From contig OY720633.1 of assembly GCA_963169105.1 (NCBI GenBank), positions 147,209,200-147,273,199 of the forward strand: a stretch of DNA of 64,000 nt, written 5' to 3'. The notes beneath the pieces were generated by a model. The model was not told the origin of the DNA. It saw only the letters and a program-made list of their open reading frames with translations, and ran no database searches. Source of the DNA: Ceriagrion tenellum. Its lineage: Eukaryota; Arthropoda; Insecta; Odonata; Coenagrionidae. The translations under genes were made by a program, and so were the position numbers. Of the stretch, positions 36,401 to 49,504 are shown in pieces. How positions within the stretch are numbered: position 1 is the first letter of the stretch; each line of letters begins with the position of its first letter.

Positions 36401-39267
36401 ATGTAGGAGATACGGAAGGAGGCTTGGAAACGGAAGATGGAGAAGAGGAATTGGAAGAGGAGAGAGACGGTCGCGATTTGGATACTGCGGAAGCGGAAAA
36501 GATCGTGCAGACAGAGGGAGTAAAGCGGGTTGTCGCGAATGAGGGAGAGATTCCTGAGGAGGGCGATGAAAAAGTGAGCGTGACGGAGGAAAGGGAGGTG
36601 GGATCAAAAGAGGGGGTAGAGGCGGAAGAGCTGCATGCAGAGGATGCGGTGGTTTACAGTTATGAATCTGATGAGGAAATAAAGGTTGAAAAAATGGAGG
36701 GTGGAACAGCAAAGTTTGCAAAAGACAAAAGCGGTAGTAGGAAAAAAGACGGCGACGACAGCAAAGACAAGGAATTAATATTTGAAAATGATAACGAAAT
36801 AGTAAATGAAGTAGAAAAGGCTCACACACCGGAAGGAAAGCCGGAGAAGAAACAAGAATCAGTGCTCGTCGTAAAGTTAATAGATACTGGAATTGAAGTG
36901 AAGGGTTCTGAGGAAGTTGCTTCTGATGACAATCAGAGAGAAACGGGAAAGGAAGCAGATTACTTTGGTCCAGTTGTCATGCTAAGGAATGGGAGTGAAT
37001 ATAAGGTTCAGTATGTTTCGGAATCTGAAGCAGTCTTGTTAAACAAAACAGATGCTAGAGAAATAGTTAGTGGCGGAATGAAAGTTAACGAGAAACTGAC
37101 AATAATCAGTTTGGAGATTGGCATAGATGAGATGAGAAATGGGGTTAAAGGTAAGGAAACAAGTGTAGAATATGTAACTCTTGAGGAAGAAAATAGTGCA
37201 TACGTTAACGATCCACATCTTGAAAAGAATACCGAAGGTCAAGGTGCATCTCAGGAAGAAGATTTAACTACTGCAGCCCCTCTGGAGACGAGAGAGGAAT
37301 ACCAACTGTGTAGAGAAGAAGATTGCAGTAAAAAACACGAAATAAATAATGTCGAAGAAAATGAAGATGGTAAGCAAAGTGAAAAAGAATGTGATTTCAC
37401 AGTTGATACGATGGAGGATGAGTGTGACGTAAAGCAGTACAGAGAGGAATGGGGAACGTTGCTAGAAAATGAAGAGGAAACGGATGAAAGCAAAAGAAAT
37501 AAGGTGCAGAGAGAAGAGGAAAAGAATGTACTGGAAAGTAGCAGAGCAGAGAATGAAAGGCAATCTTCTGAAGAAGAAGGTCTGAGATTAGGAGGGGAGT
37601 CTGCGGGAGACTTAACAGGAGAGGTATTGGTTGATGAAGCTGAGAAAGGAGAATATGTGGAAGGTGCGGTGAAGAATGAGACTGAGCAGGAAGGGAGAGA
37701 AAGAAGGGCTAACGCAAGAACAGATGTCAAGATGGAGAATGCGGGGATTAAGGAGGAAGATTGGGATTTTTCCAAGAGGGAATTACAAAGGGTTGAAGGA
37801 GATGAGTCAGGGACGGAGATAAGAGTTGAGATAGTTGGAGAAGGAAGAGAGAGAATTGGAGGAGAGAAGAGAGAAGTTGCTCGGAGAGACTTTAAGATCG
37901 ATGAAGGAATAAATAGGGAGAAAGAAGAGAAAGATGCTCCCTGGAAGGGAGAGGAAAGAGATTTGCAGATGAAAGTCAGAGAATTGAATGAGGGAATGGA
38001 TCGGGTGGATGTTAAGGGGAGCCGAGAGATGTATGCAGATGATACGGAGGGAGAACTGAGAGACGAATCACTCTCGGGAGGTAAAGAGAAGGATTGGGAA
38101 ATGGAGGCTGGCCACGCTGGGGAGAGTGTATCTGGTGAATTAAGGCGGACGGAGGGAATTGAAGGGAAGGGAGAAGTCACGGGGGCGTTGCAAGGTAACA
38201 TAGTGGAAGTGGAAAAGGAAGAATTAGTAGAGGAGAAGGAAAAGCAACGGAAGGGGGAGGAAGGAGGAATACGAGGAAGAGACGCTAAGGCGGAGGTTAG
38301 AAAAGGATTCAACGAGAAAGGCGGGAGGCAGGACTCGTTAGACTTTTGGAAGGGATCGCAGGGTGAGATTTCCAAAAGAGCGGATGATATTAAAGAAGGA
38401 CTGGAGGAAAGGGAAGAGAGACAAAGAATAACGATTACCTCTGCAGAAGAAGTAGAAAACAAAATAGAGAGAGCTTGGCAGGATCAAGAGACAAAGGAGT
38501 CAGACCAAAGAGTGCGGGCTAAAGATGAACATTCGAAGAATGGAGAGAACCATGCGGGCAAAGAAAATGGCGGCGACGTTGTCGAGAAATTCGAGAGGAA
38601 CCTTAGAAAGACAGTTTCGAATGGAGATAATGCAGGAGTGAAAGTCAGGATAGTGGAAGAAAGAGTGAAAATTCTCGCCAATGAAACAGTCGCTAATGGA
38701 CAGAAACAGGTGGAAAAAGGAAAGGATATGCATAAAAATGGTGAGGGTGAGCAACTTGTTTCTGAAGAAGGAGATATGAAAATAAAACCAATCATTTGGA
38801 ACGCAGAAAAAAATTCATTGGATCAGCACCCAAGTCAGACAAGAGAGGCAACGGAAGTCACAGACGCTTCTAATGGAACTATGAACAAGGGAGAGACCAA
38901 TGCAGAAGAGGAAAATAGGAAAATTTCAGGCAGTGTTAAGAGAAAAGAAGAGAACTGCTTAGGTGAGGGACAAGTGCCCAATTACGCTTATGAGTTGGGG
39001 GAGTATGGAAACGTTCAGATGTCAAAAGAGACACAGGAAAAAATAGGAGGAATACTGGGAGAGGAAAAAAAGGATAAGGAAGTGATGAGAAGATTGGAAG
39101 AAATCACATCGGCGGAGATTTTAGGGGAGGATTCAATAAAGCGAATGGAAGAGGAATCGGTGATTAAGAAAGTTAGTGAAAATAAGGTGGCAAACGCAAA
39201 AGAACCAAGAGAGGACGGATCAAATGAAGAGGAAATGGGGAAAATTTACCACGAGGGGAAGATGTGA
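33491..39267 (+). CDS. Giant Glu-rich open frame, probable 3'-terminal exon, unknown protein
   Basis: About 1,925 codons run without interruption to TGA at 39265-39267; the other two + frames have frequent stops. The first in-frame ATG is at 34081, yet the acidic open frame starts right at the CAG acceptor at 33490, so upstream splicing is more likely than a start at 34081. Residue numbers count from 33478. Residues 5-70 are almost all Glu/Asp/Gly. Residues 302-362 form a hydrophobic helical patch (LNMDQLILNILEGLSKVIDG). About 367-376 is a Lys run. Residues 1164-1225 are a mixed, less acidic segment. The last 600 residues are Glu/Lys/Arg-rich, likely coiled coil or disordered. There is no transmembrane segment or known domain. 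Codons rarely end in C, unlike the Beat exons. It may be an alternative last exon of beat (phase 1 fits the donor at 10311) or a nested gene. Confidence 0.7.
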
Positions 39268-40435
39268 GGCTGGAACAGCACGAAGGAAATGAGACATTGA
39301 GACGAGACAGCAGTGAAGACGGGGGCGCACACGATGGGGTTTGGAAAAGTGGCTGGATTGTGTTGTTAAATGTGAATGTAAAGGACTCACAGATGGACTA
39401 AGACCGTAGTCTGATAAAATGACGGAAGTAATTTAAAGAATATTTCTGGCGTTGCGAGCGAAAAAATAGGTGACGATCTTGAAGGTAAGGTTGAGGTAAT
39501 CGTGGCCCCTCTACCATTAGATTAGTTGAGATTTCTGCCAAAGGAGCCACAACCGTGGTTATACTATGTAAGGATTGACTTCCAGATTTAAATAAGCCTG
39601 ATATATATTTTTCCATACACATTTGTTTACGCTGCCACTTTTAGAGAAGTGAATTGGAAATGTAAAAGTGGGCTGGGGGAGAAGGAATGTCAATTCGACT
39701 CTGCTCTTTGCGTTGCCAAGAGGATACATTTGTAGTCGATTAGGGGTGGTGAATACCCGTGTAAATTTTTCGAGACTCAGAAATGAGTACGAATGTCTCT
39801 CGTTATGAGAAACATAGGTTACTCTACTCGGTGTTAAAGCTGACACTAACTGGAAAATGCGAAGAGAAATGCCAATAATAATGTATGACATCAGGATTAA
39901 AATCTTTGATATTTCCCGTAAATATGGCTTCATATTTTGCACTGAAGAGAGTTTTAATATGCATGTCGATGTGATGTAGAAATATAGATGAAGACAGAGA
40001 GATAAAAATTATTGCATTCTTGAGTCTGAGAATGCATGGGGAAAATCGTGTAGAGGCGACACTGAAGGAGAAAACAGCTCGTAGAATATGAGCTTCAGAC
40101 TGAGAAAGATAGCTGAAGGCATATCTGTGAAACATGTAATTGTGAATCACAATGACATCATAAGTATTGTTGTAAAGATGAAGTTCTGTAATTAAACCCG
40201 CAAAAAGATGTAAATTTCTGCAGTGGCTATTCGAAAAGGAAGAAATTCATGCTACATTGGAGGGTACCTGCAACGTGGGCGAAAGATATAAAAATGTTAA
40301 ACTATTTTGATGTGCGATGTTAATTAGATTTTCTGTGAAATTATTTTAGCATGCCTTAAATGGCCTACACATAGGTGAAAATAAAATTGTATGCATACTA
40401 CAAACAAATAAAACTATATTTATAATAAAAATAGC
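39268..40435 (+). other. Probable 3' UTR of the giant exon
   Basis: Purine-rich composition continues for about 80 bases after the stop, then relaxes. The stretch ends at a cluster of polyadenylation signals at 40380-40429. Open frames on the minus strand here (39398-40150) have no recognisable content. A donor-like GGTAAG occurs at about 39484, so an unseen further exon cannot be excluded. Confidence 0.5.
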
Positions 40436-40445
40436 GTGTTTTTTT
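40380..40445 (+). terminator. Polyadenylation signal cluster
   Basis: Three AATAAA hexamers (40380-40385, 40407-40412 and 40424-40429) lie within 50 bases. They are followed at once by GTGTTTTTTTC (from about 40436), the usual arrangement of hexamer plus GT/T-rich downstream element. The orientation matches the giant + strand open frame 1.1 kb upstream. Single AATAAA words are common in AT-rich DNA, so the clustering and the downstream element carry the weight. Confidence 0.55.
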
Positions 40446-43400
40446 CAAAATTTTCTAACTAAGAACCTTCCCATTATTTCCCTCTTCACTTATTATTTTA
40501 ATTTAAAAAGCAATTTAAATGGTAGAAGACGATCATCCGTCAGTAATACCAGAATTTCAGGTCCATAACTGGGGATGCGATCACGGTTCCTTCTCTCGCC
40601 TGGTGGCTATTGTTTTGCAAAACGCAAAGCGTGCTAGACGGACAATTCTCACCATTAATGTCCTAAGGACGCACACTGTCAACTAAACGAGCAACTTAAA
40701 GCACATTTCAGAATTTTAGGAATGAATACAACGCTTTTACACAAGATCAATTGATAAAAGCTATAAAGAAAGCGCACGCATAATTCAGAGCCTCGAATAC
40801 GCCCCAGAATATTTTGGTCTGCTGCAGCTTTAGAATGAGGTTTTTCCCTCGAGGCCCCTGGCTTTTACTCTAGCTCCTCTGGGTATTATACTTCAAATAA
40901 ATCAAAGTAAGGTAATATTTATCTTGCTAGCTCACAAATTTGATTGGTTTACATTTTAGAAGTCGATACAATTGTTATAAGTTATTCCTGGCTTTGCACG
41001 AAAGAAAGACAGTGAAATGTGAATAGCCCTCTCATTTACTATCTCAAAATCCATGGGCTTAAAATTATGGCCCATTGCCTTTGAAGTTAATATTTCGTGG
41101 AATCCAAAATCAGGAGTATGACCAGTCATTATTTTACAGTTAATCGTTGCTTTAGTTAAATTTTAAATTTTTAAATTAAAACTATTAAACAATAAGTGTG
41201 GAAGTTCCTAATTGCAACGTATTCTCTAGTCCTGCAATAAATGACGCAAAATTTATAAGTTATATCTCCAGGACTCTTCAAATAACCCCAATGTTAAATA
41301 ATTGCCGTAATAGAAATTACCTTATGTTTAGTGAGTGTGATTGAAATAGGACAAAGTGATCTAGGATCGGGCAAGATATTATTACTCCCTTTTTAAAAGT
41401 GTTTGCTGTTATACACGGAAAACCTACCCTCACGTGGAGAGTAGACAACTTGTGAAAAACTGAAAATGCTTCCATAATGTTGGAAGCACCAATGAGGACA
41501 CTATGAATGTTAAAAATCTATTAGTATGATTTTGGAAATTATGAGCATATATTTCATTACTAACAGGAGTTAGTTGTTCTGAGTAGCTTGTGGTCAACAA
41601 TAAATCTTATACGGTTACAGAGAAAGGTCATAGTTTTGTGCTAACATTCTTCATATTCCATCAATCGATAACTATTACATAAAACTAATTGTAGAGTGCC
41701 TTCATTAGGATGTGTTTAAATATTAATCTACATATTTTCTACAGATTCTATTATTACTATCATAGGCATACGGAATCAGAGAACGATACGATACAACGTT
41801 TGTTGAATATTTGGCTTTGTGATTACTGTACAATTTATGGATGGAATAAGGCAAGTTGCTTTCTATACCATGAACCTCTGTGCAAAAACCACTTAGCCAG
41901 ATTCTTTTATTTAATGAGATTAAACTTCTTGTTTCTGGTCCATCTCCATATATACCTTGCGTGCAAAGATTATTATATTTAGCTTTATGAACTCTCACTA
42001 ATTTTTGTTATTCACTTAAATGCTAATACTTTGTAAATTCCTTTACATGGCCATAAAATAGCACCAAGCACTATGCAAGAGACGAAAATTATCAATTTTC
42101 AATAATTTAACGGTAAAGAGAACGTATTTTCACTCTCGTAACTTTACCTTGCTCTCAAAAGAATTAAGTGAGCATACCGATAATCTCGGGATTTCATGTT
42201 AACGAATTGATGGATTTACGCGAGGTTTTGGAAAATCGAAGAAACACCTCTCTATGACGACGTGAAGTTATCGGATGCTCATAATTTTTTTAAATTAGGT
42301 CAAAAGGGCCGTTATATCCCGTCCTTATCTCTTCTGACATTGTAGTAAAACAATAAAAACATCCTAAAAAATAAATCTGCCGCTCTTTAGACAAACCTGG
42401 AGACCTTGAACATTAATCTTGAATACTTCTTTCAAGGAACCACAGTCTTATATATCTTAAAGAGGTGGTCCATTTAAACCACTGTAGGACATCAACTATG
42501 CGATAAATTCAGCATCGGGATAGTGGAAAACTTGAGCGATAAATATTCTGAGCCGGGGAACTAGCAGTCAACGAGGAGGAATTTTCTATCCTTTGTACAT
42601 GGTGCTTGAGGCTGATGTAACCAGATATATAGATCTATTTCAACGCTAACCTTTAGAGTTTTTCCTTAATGAGAGGCACACGAAAATATGTCTTAAATGT
42701 TTAGGACATGCGTAATAGTATAAAGTTATACGAAATATTATTACGGATTTTACTCAAATACTTGAAAATATCTTGAGCTTTTAAGCTAAAATGTCGGAGT
42801 TTCCCATTTTTATCACAATCCTTAGAAGTATCTAATGCACTCATGCGTAAATCTGGTTTAGTGAATCGGTAATTATAATTTAACTTTTCCATTTTTATTT
42901 TTCAACGCTGAATGACTTTTAGTGGTGAAAATTTTTCGTTGCTTGGATAACCGAACATGGTGTAACGTGGGTACAACAGGGAGCACAAGCAACACTTACT
43001 GCCCGTAATACAGGGCACGAACAAGCACTGCACCAGAAGTTTTTTGTTCAGGTTTTGCAAAACAATGTATATCAATATTTTTGTGAAACGAGTAAATATT
43101 GACTAATACTAAGTATTATGGCCGAAGATTCCTGTAACTCATGAGAATGTTGTTACGACACAGTTCGAGTACCGTTGTTTATAGGACGATTTTCATTTAT
43201 CCAATCACACAAAAAATATCTTATCAATCCAATTATAATTGTGCGTGACTTTTATAATTGGGGGAATAAATGATTGGCAGCGGAAGAATGGTGTGGACTA
43301 TTTTTAGCCTGGAGGCTATTCTCCGGAATGATGTCAATGTTTCCTGGGCTTTTTGCATTAAGACTTTGTATATTTTTGCATTCTCATATTTATAAAACAG

Positions 43401-43479
43401 GAAAGGATGTTCCCCCGCGGGAGGAGACGGCTTAATCAAGGGATTACGGCGTGGCGACTCGTCTGCTTCATGGGTGGTG
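40446..43479. other. Intron, nothing recognised
   Basis: AT-rich sequence with chance open frames on both strands at 41710-41998. No domain, repeat or RNA gene was seen. Confidence 0.6.
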
Positions 43480-43790
43480 ATGGATGGTGCGGTAGGTATT
43501 GGGCCCGAGTCGCCTCTGTGCTCGCGTGAAATGAGCTCATTCAGTCGCTCCTCTCAGGTACAAAATCTCTTTGACACATTGGTGAGAGGGCGACGCAGAG
43601 TCATCCATCACGAAAGAGAGGGTAGAGGAGATCGGGATGCGGGCGGAAAAATGACAGATTGGGAAGGGCGTGGGGAGGGGAGGGGAGGAGGAAGAGGAGT
43701 GGGCGGTCAACTTCGAGGGAGTAAGGGAGGAAGTGAGAGGAAAGAAAACCTTTGGTTTGAGAGGAACAAGAATATGAGTATCATAATAGG
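43480..43790 (+). other. Polypurine-rich island
   Basis: G+A-rich + strand, including GGGGAGGGGAGGGGAGGAGG around 43672-43691. An open frame of 141 codons (43474-43899) results from the skew. Its Gly/Arg/Glu-rich product has no known domain and its frame shows no coding signature beyond composition, so it is not called as a gene. Confidence 0.55.
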
Positions 43791-43799
43791 AGAAGGCAT

Positions 43800-44660
43800 A
43801 AGAGGAAAAATGCTGATTTGGCGTGTTCCACCTTTTGTCTTAAAAACGGAGCCGCTTTTCCATTATTATCCACAAAGAAAGTTCCTGATATATACCTGAT
43901 TAATTTAGTTAGTTTGTTAAATGTTGCCTGCGACATTTATTGATTAATTACCCTCACAAATCTCAAAATTATATTTGAGCATGCATTCAACATTGTTTTT
44001 TCTCTGATCAATATTTAGAAAAACGTATATAAATATTTTTTTAAATTTATTTAGAAAAATAGTCGAGAAGTAGCTTAAACCTCATTAGACAATCAACAAA
44101 TATTGTGTGGGGTTCATGGTCCTAAATAAGCTTCAGCATATTCTTACAAAGGACGTTGAATTATTTATTCGATTATGTATCCGCAATGAGGGGCCACAGA
44201 ACCCTCTGGTTATGTCAACAAAAGGTCGAGCGCGGGATAGGGTTGTCTTTACACTAATTTTATGTGACTGAGTTTTTTCTTGTAGATTCATATTATCCAG
44301 CCTACGCGTTCATTATGCGAAACTTATCTTTGAAAACACATCCAATACAGTCCTACCCATGGTTAAAAATTTTAACGCAAAAACACTAACCAATTTGAAT
44401 AGCGGAAAGCTCATGTTGTTGACGATTCTTCGGTTAAAGTAGAGCAGCCAAATGTGAAACTTATTTTCTATTTTTTTAGAGGGAGTAAAATTTTTGATCA
44501 TCCAAGGAAATGCAGATTGATACACATGGACGCTGATCGATGTCTAAGCTCATATTTAACCACAGTTTTTAAGAAAATGTGTGGGGTTGGTGTTTGAGCG
44601 GGTAAAATTGCAGGATTTTTTTCTATAGGACGCTGAAGTATATTTATAGATTGAAAGAGG
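43800..44660. other. Intron, nothing recognised
   Basis: AT-rich sequence; only a short open frame on the minus strand (44313-44525) without features. Confidence 0.6.
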
Positions 44661-44674
44661 AAATAAAAAAAACC

Positions 44675-45001
44675 TCAGGGCAATCGCTCGGCTTCCCACC
44701 GAGTTGGTGTGCGGTCAAAGTCTCGGGGACTTTGACCGCAAATGCCTTCGCTAGGGATAAGGAAGCTTGACAGAATGTGACGCCTTAATCCCTCGATTCG
44801 AGGGCCTTGGTGATGTCTACGTTGGAGCGATCGATTCTGGATGAGTGTGGAGGAACGCTTAAAAGTCCAGGACTGAGTATTAAAAAATCCATACATACCC
44901 ATCGATCTTCTATTCATTGATATAGATCATATATTAACTGATAGGAACAGAAACGTATAAAAATTTACTCTTCACTTCAGAGGTTTTTAAGTCTTCTTCA
45001 G
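44675..45001 (-). mobile_element. Unclassified element fragment, possibly Penelope-like 5' region
   Basis: The minus strand begins with CTGAAGA (44995-45001), the CUGANGA half of a hammerhead core, then AGACTTAAAAACCTCT as a candidate stem, then GAAG where GAAA would be expected. An 80-codon open frame follows (44917-44675, minus). It covers a GC-richer stretch with a perfect 12-bp hairpin, GCGGTCAAAGTC/GACTTTGACCGC (44711-44722 with 44728-44739, loop TCGGG). The motif order is like the terminal repeat of Penelope-like elements, but I see no reverse transcriptase here. Identification is tentative. Confidence 0.3.
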
Positions 45002-48000
45002 GTCATAAATTTGATGGTGATGTCATCTTTTATGGGCTCTCATTCAGTATAAAAAGTTCTTATGAAAGCCTTTTTAAAGACGAAGTGATATCCTTGCACT
45101 CAGCTTTTAGTAGAAAATAAGTTAATTGGTACCTTGTGTATAATGATGAAGAGCTTAAATGTAGAGCTTCACCAAAAAAATAAAAATCATATACTAAACC
45201 CCACAACTGTCCTTAATATTTAAAGGTAAGTCTGGAATATTTATATTAGGTTTTATCTTATGCCAAATTATGCGAAGAGGCACAATGGCATGCTAAAAGT
45301 ATAATTTACCCTTTTACGATAAAATCTCTGGTATGATTCAGTCCCTTCATTATAGAAACAGTGTCATATTGACTAAGGGAATTATTTCGTTGAACCATAA
45401 CCGGATATCTAAAACCATAAGGCACAAATTGAATTAAAAAGTATTGCCATTTACCGCTAAAGTTTTTGTTCTGATGGCAGTTAACGGTTAAGCATATAAT
45501 AATCAAGGACACTTGCGTAATTCATAGACTGCGGTCGGCAAGAATGTATGTAGCTGGTCCAATCTGAGCGAGGAAAAACTTACCACGGCAGAGTATATTT
45601 CCTCGTGGTCTACTAATGAAGAACTAAAGGGCGGTGGCCGGAAATGCTTCCCTTTGGAAAGCCGCGAATATATGTATAAGATGTTGCTTAAGAGGTGGAA
45701 GTCAAAGTTCTTCGCGATTAAACTACCTTTTCTTGAGTAACGAGGTTTATCTTTCTCTGCAAAAACTCTCTCGGTCTCCTCTTGTCTTATACCATTCTAT
45801 CTAAAGTTCCAGCTGTTCATGCTTTACTCGTTTGCAGAGTGCAACTCCGGGATTCATAAATTTTAATTTTAAAGTTATAATTATTCATTTCTTAGTTTTC
45901 TTCCATTAATTATCAATCACTCAGCTTACTTATTCTCTCCGAAGTTTGTAAAAAGTTCAAAATTTGGTTACTATGGGGCAAGAAGTTTTCTAATTTTATT
46001 TTTTCTTGGTGTCTCTCCAATATCCGTTGACACTTGTGTAGTTTTCCTCATGTTAAACATCATAGGTGCAACTTTAATAATTTTAATGGCAAAGAATAAT
46101 TTTCTTTGAGTTACATGCGTTTTCTTTCGGATAATTATTGCTTCTTCAATGATAAGAGGTCAAAATAACACTTTTTATACTTAGGATTTCTAAAAGAATA
46201 GATGTTGATTACTTTTAGATACAAATATTTGAATTGATTATTAAAGAGAAGTAGGCGTTTAGAACCCTTCTTTACTTTAAGTAGATTTTTTAAAACTATT
46301 GTACCTCTCTATTGAACGAGGAGTATCCAGCTTGCACTTAGCTGTGGAAATAGGTTTAAATCCTAAGGAAGGTTGCTCCTTACCTATGTGAAGTGAAACT
46401 GATAATACCAGATGAGACAATAGCACGAAGAACTGTCTCAAATTTGAAATAAGGTCATATATCTTTGATGAAATGTAACGCCTTAGTCTTTCTACCCCAG
46501 GTTTATGGCCACTAACGAGGAAAAAATCAGAGTTAAGAAGTCACAAGATAGCAATAGAGTAGATTGTTTAAAATTTTTCACATCTTTAAGGCCACGAGTA
46601 TTCTTTTAATCTTAAAGAAGGAAGAGTGATATGTGGAATCAATATTTGTTGAAGCTATAAGGTTAACTTGCGTGGCCTTGGCGTGAAAAGAGTAAAATTG
46701 GTATAATGATGGTAAGGTAAGTACCAGCGGCATCTGAGTCAAAGAGTTGGACATAGAAGAGTAGAAGAGGAAGGAAGGTAAGTAAGCAGAAGAAAATGTT
46801 CGACGAAATATTTTGCGTAGAGGTCAGCTGCATTTCACTACCACATTAGTTTAAATTGGTGGCAGTTGAGACGCCAATGACATGATATGCCCTGTTGCCT
46901 ACTGGCTTCATAAGTTAAATAATTGGTAATTATATAAATGGAAATACATTGAGTAAACTACGCAACAGGCTAATCGTTAAATGAGTTTTCTTTTAAAAGT
47001 AATGAGGTTCTAATGAAATAACGAGCTTTCCATTACTTCATGAGTTTTCTTTGCTGAATATCTCGTTTTTTGTTCCTAGTAAACCGTTTTTTATAACTTA
47101 TACAGAATGAATACATGATTATCTATCCTTTTATCGGGTGATATTATCTTGTGTAAATAAAATGGTATTCAGTCAAGCTGGCCAGTCACCCCATGGTTTT
47201 TTAAATTCATAATTGTTTTACTGAATTGTAATATATTTTTTAAATTAAAAAAGTATGACGCTAAAATAAATATTTTATTTTTCTGCCCGGAAAATATATA
47301 AATATTTCCCCCTTTAATAATTAAAAAATCTTAATGTTATCGACATACGTGTTTTCTCTTTTTACTGGTTGCGTGAACGTTTAACGCCTATAGAAATTGA
47401 ACTGCGACTGGGTCTTGCAGTGGTGATCTCCAACTTCGTTTAATAATAACCAGAGCAAGAAAACCTCTTCGAAATAAGAAAGCGCATGTTTATACATCAA
47501 CATTGAAATTGCAGCTGTCTTCGAGTTTCAAAGGACTCGAAAATGAAAACCCACTGGGTCCCAAGAAATGTGGAAGAAGCCGTCTCCTAGTGACTGGGAA
47601 AAGGACGTCTCATAGTGACTTATATAGTAGAGAATAAGTATTTTATCGGTAAAAGACCTATTATCGATAAAATATTGGTTCCCTGCTGTAGACGTGAAAG
47701 GCAGCCGTCCCATAGTATCACACGTTAAAGAGGTCTTGGCTAAAAACCATAAGTGCGCGAATTGCTGGATGAATACGTAGAAATAGGAATAGGTGTATTA
47801 ATGGAAAAAATGTGGATAAATTTGACGTTAAAAAGCGATAGCGAGGCCATGGGAAAGTAATTGTTAATCTACTAATGTTGAAGAATGCTGGAAATGAGGA
47901 ATCTGGTGTCTTCGTCATGCAGCCGAGTTTCGCTTCAGCGGAAATATGACATTACATGATAAATGGTAGAAAGCGGAAATAGCCGAGATTTAAAGGGTAT

Positions 48001-49504
48001 GGATACGTCATGGGAACTGCGTAGAGTACGCTGTACATGTATTAACATGAAATTTACTGTAGATTTGTCAGCCGGCTCAAGGATGCTGAGGCAATTAGCG
48101 TTTCGCGAATATCACGATGTCGGCATGGGGCATGGCATTGGGCTAAGGCTAGTTATGTACTCTCTCGATGACCATATCTATTCAATTTAATACTCTCAGA
48201 TAAACCCTGCTACTCTCCATAAAGAAACGAATATTTTCGAAAATTCCCTCTTTCATGCGGTTTTCATAAAATGAGATGTGTGGTAAGAATTCATTTTAAA
48301 TTGGGAACTGGTGTTTTGTACATCACTAGTTTTTTGGCGTAATTTTTAATCGCTAATTAAAATCTCATGGAAGAGCACAAACAGTGCGTGCCAACTAGTT
48401 TTCAAATAAGTTTGATGAATCGCGTGTTGTTTCTTACTTTTTGTGGTCTGTTAAATATATTTATCTTCTTAGCAACCAAATAAATCGTTGTTTGAATCCC
48501 AGAGGATTTTCAATAACCCGAATGGACGCACAGAGCCATTACATAGCACTCCGACCATGAGAGAATCTCAATAGGCGTTAGAAAATATTATTTTTTAGCT
48601 ATATTTTTCATACTTACCTAAAAGTAATATACATTATGTATACAAATATTCTTTATGTTACCTTAGCTTCTTAGTGTATTCTACCTAGTTCCCATGATAC
48701 ATCCGTATCATTTAAATCTTGATCATTTTCGCTCTTTACCCTTTGTCTATACAGCAGTATTCACACATTTTTATTACTCCAGAGGATAAGCACATGATAT
48801 ATAGATCTGTTATTAAAAGATACATTTTTATATCCTTGAGGAATCATTTTACCACAAGAATAAAAAAATTAGGACCATCGGAAAATGAAGTCGAGGAACT
48901 GCAAAAGCACAGAGTAATGCGTCCATTTTTTACATGGCAACGCTGTCACATCTTCACTTCACTTTAGAAACATATATGCATTTTTAAATGTGATATATTG
49001 ACAACCTTATCATTATAGTGGCATTATATCATCATAATTGCATCATATCAACATAGTGGCATCATAGTACGGTATGTGTTGCATTCTTCTCTATTTTTGT
49101 CAACAGTTACTTTTTCTTTCACAAACTGGATGAATTGAGACGATATTGAAATCAGTCGGCCTGCTATGAAAATATACCCATATGCTCCATGCTTGCGTAG
49201 ATTCATGCAACTATCTGCTTGGATGATGGCTTGGATGCAATAGTACTTATACTTTGTCAACCTACTTCTGAAGGTAATTTTATGTCTACTCAAATCAGCG
49301 ATGAAAACATGTTCATATTGCCTCTGGAAATAATCCACCTGGACCAAGAATCCAACCACGAATTCGGTGCTTTTCTTTGAAATTTTTAATGAATGGCTTG
49401 TTTAAGTCTAGATTCCCTGTATGGTGCGATGCTTGACCAACAGTAGGGGCTGTATGTTTATTTCCCATGCATCTTTCCGCAATTGCTATGGAAATGGAAA
49501 ATAT
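45002..49504. other. Intron, nothing recognised
   Basis: AT-rich sequence. Around 49010-49070 there is a degenerate run of GGCATCAT/TGGCATTAT words. Short open frames at 47528-48190 and 48719-49359 have no recognisable domain. Confidence 0.55.

Noticed and set aside
37251..38462. 403-codon open frame on the minus strand opposite the giant acidic frame
   Set aside because: It is the Ser/Pro/Leu-rich complement of purine-rich coding DNA (Glu and Lys codons read backwards); it has no domain and no splice or promoter context.
43474..43899. 141-codon open frame
   Set aside because: It follows a polypurine island; the Gly/Arg-rich product has no recognisable features.
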